A stretch of DNA of 7,793 nucleotides from Pseudomonadota bacterium (lineage in GTDB: Bacteria; Pseudomonadota; Gammaproteobacteria; Steroidobacterales; Steroidobacteraceae). Both the position numbers and the translations under genes were made by a program. Within the stretch, counting starts at the first letter, position 1, and each line of letters begins with the position of its first letter. A model generated the notes under the pieces. It ran no database searches and had not been told where the DNA came from. It saw only the letters and a list, made by a program, of their open reading frames with translations. Of the stretch, positions 7,399 to 7,793 are shown one piece after another. The stretch lies in the NCBI GenBank assembly GCA_021850555.1, contig JAJZLX010000008.1, positions 1 through 7,793 on the forward strand, given 5' to 3'.

Positions 7399-7793
7399 CT
7401 AGTCGTTCAGGAGTCTGCGGGCCGCATTGGCCGCCTGCGTTCGGTTCGATACCCCGAGCTTTCTGAAGATCGCCGACACATGCGCCTTGACCGTGATCTC
7501 ACTGATCTCGAGGTCGCGTGCGATCTGTTTGTTGGACAGCCCCTGGGTCAGCAATCTGAGCACCCGCATCTGCCGCGAAGTGAGCGGCTCGCCGATCGGG
7601 TCGGCGGTGGGCGAGCCGAGTGACATCGAATGGCGCAGCGCCGCCGCCGCGGGCAGGTAGGTTCCGCCGGCCATGACGAGGCGAATGGCCTGCACGAGCA
7701 CATCGCCGGGCGCCGATTTGGGGACATAGCCCGCGGCGCCGGCCAGACGCGCTTCGCTCATCGTCGCGGGGTCGTCATTGCCCGAGACGACGA
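7399..7793 (-). CDS. LuxR/NarL-family response regulator, C-terminal part (5' end beyond right edge)
   Basis: The reverse strand is open from the right edge to a TAG at 7399-7401, giving 130 visible residues. The first visible part, VVSGNDDP followed by AGAAGYVPKSA, is the end of a receiver domain, with the conserved lysine codon at 7717-7719. The ATG at 7759-7761 is therefore internal and not the start. After a linker, a LuxR-type helix-turn-helix starts near 7584: LTSRQMRVLRLL, GLSNKQIARDLEIS, TVKAHVSAIFRKL. The phospho-accepting aspartate lies outside the window. The protein should be a DNA-binding transcription factor activated by phosphorylation. Its position opposite the hybrid kinase makes it the likely partner. 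The AGGTYLP and NKQIA stretches resemble the AgmR/ErbR group that regulates PQQ-dependent alcohol oxidation in pseudomonads, but that finer placement is tentative. Confidence 0.92.
   Translation of the reverse strand, partial: VVSGNDDPATMSEARLAGAAGYVPKSAPGDVLVQAIRLVMAGGTYLPAAAALRHSMSLGSPTADPIGEPLTSRQMRVLRLLTQGLSNKQIARDLEISEITVKAHVSAIFRKLGVSNRTQAANAARRLLND

Noticed and set aside
7399..7761. A complete small LuxR-type regulator of 120 residues starting at the ATG at 7759-7761
   Set aside because: The frame stays open to the right edge and the upstream codons encode VVSGNDDP, the conserved end of a receiver domain. The gene is therefore a cut-off full-length response regulator.

Overview
The window looks like chromosomal DNA of a GC-rich member of the Pseudomonadota. 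Codon third positions are almost all G or C, intergenic gaps are short, and the gene families (ACP-linked fatty acyl-AMP ligase, FIST protein, NahK-type hybrid kinase, NarL/LuxR-type regulator) are common there. The class (alpha, beta or gamma) cannot be settled from the sequence alone. There are no rRNA or tRNA genes, CRISPR arrays, insertion sequences or phage genes in view.

Layout: (1) 2-2767 (+), the visible part of a large multidomain protein. It has an acyl carrier domain, a fatty acyl-AMP ligase, a hydrophobic segment and a PlsC-type lysophospholipid acyltransferase. The start probably lies left of the window. (2) 2768-3020, a 253-base gap with a 6-bp-arm inverted repeat and a run of seven G just before the next start codon. 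(3) 3021-4721 (+), an acyl-CoA synthetase of the acetyl/medium-chain type. (4) 4737-5933 (+), a FIST-domain protein. (5) 5947-7353 (+), a soluble hybrid histidine kinase with coiled coil, HisKA, HATPase and receiver but no recognisable sensor domain. (6) 7399-7793 (-), the C-terminal part of a LuxR/NarL-type response regulator, convergent with the kinase and running off the right edge.

How they may work together: genes 3 to 5 are spaced by 15 and 13 bases and look like one transcription unit. A FIST gene directly followed by a sensorless hybrid kinase is the arrangement known from NosP and NahK (PA1975-PA1976 of Pseudomonas aeruginosa), where the FIST protein binds haem and nitric oxide and controls the kinase. 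In that species the pair lies near LuxR-type regulators of PQQ-dependent alcohol oxidation (the ErbR/EraSR region). The inference here is a signalling set (FIST protein, kinase, LuxR regulator) tied to fatty or carboxylic acid activation and possibly membrane lipid acylation. The signal, the acyl substrates and the regulon are not visible in the sequence.
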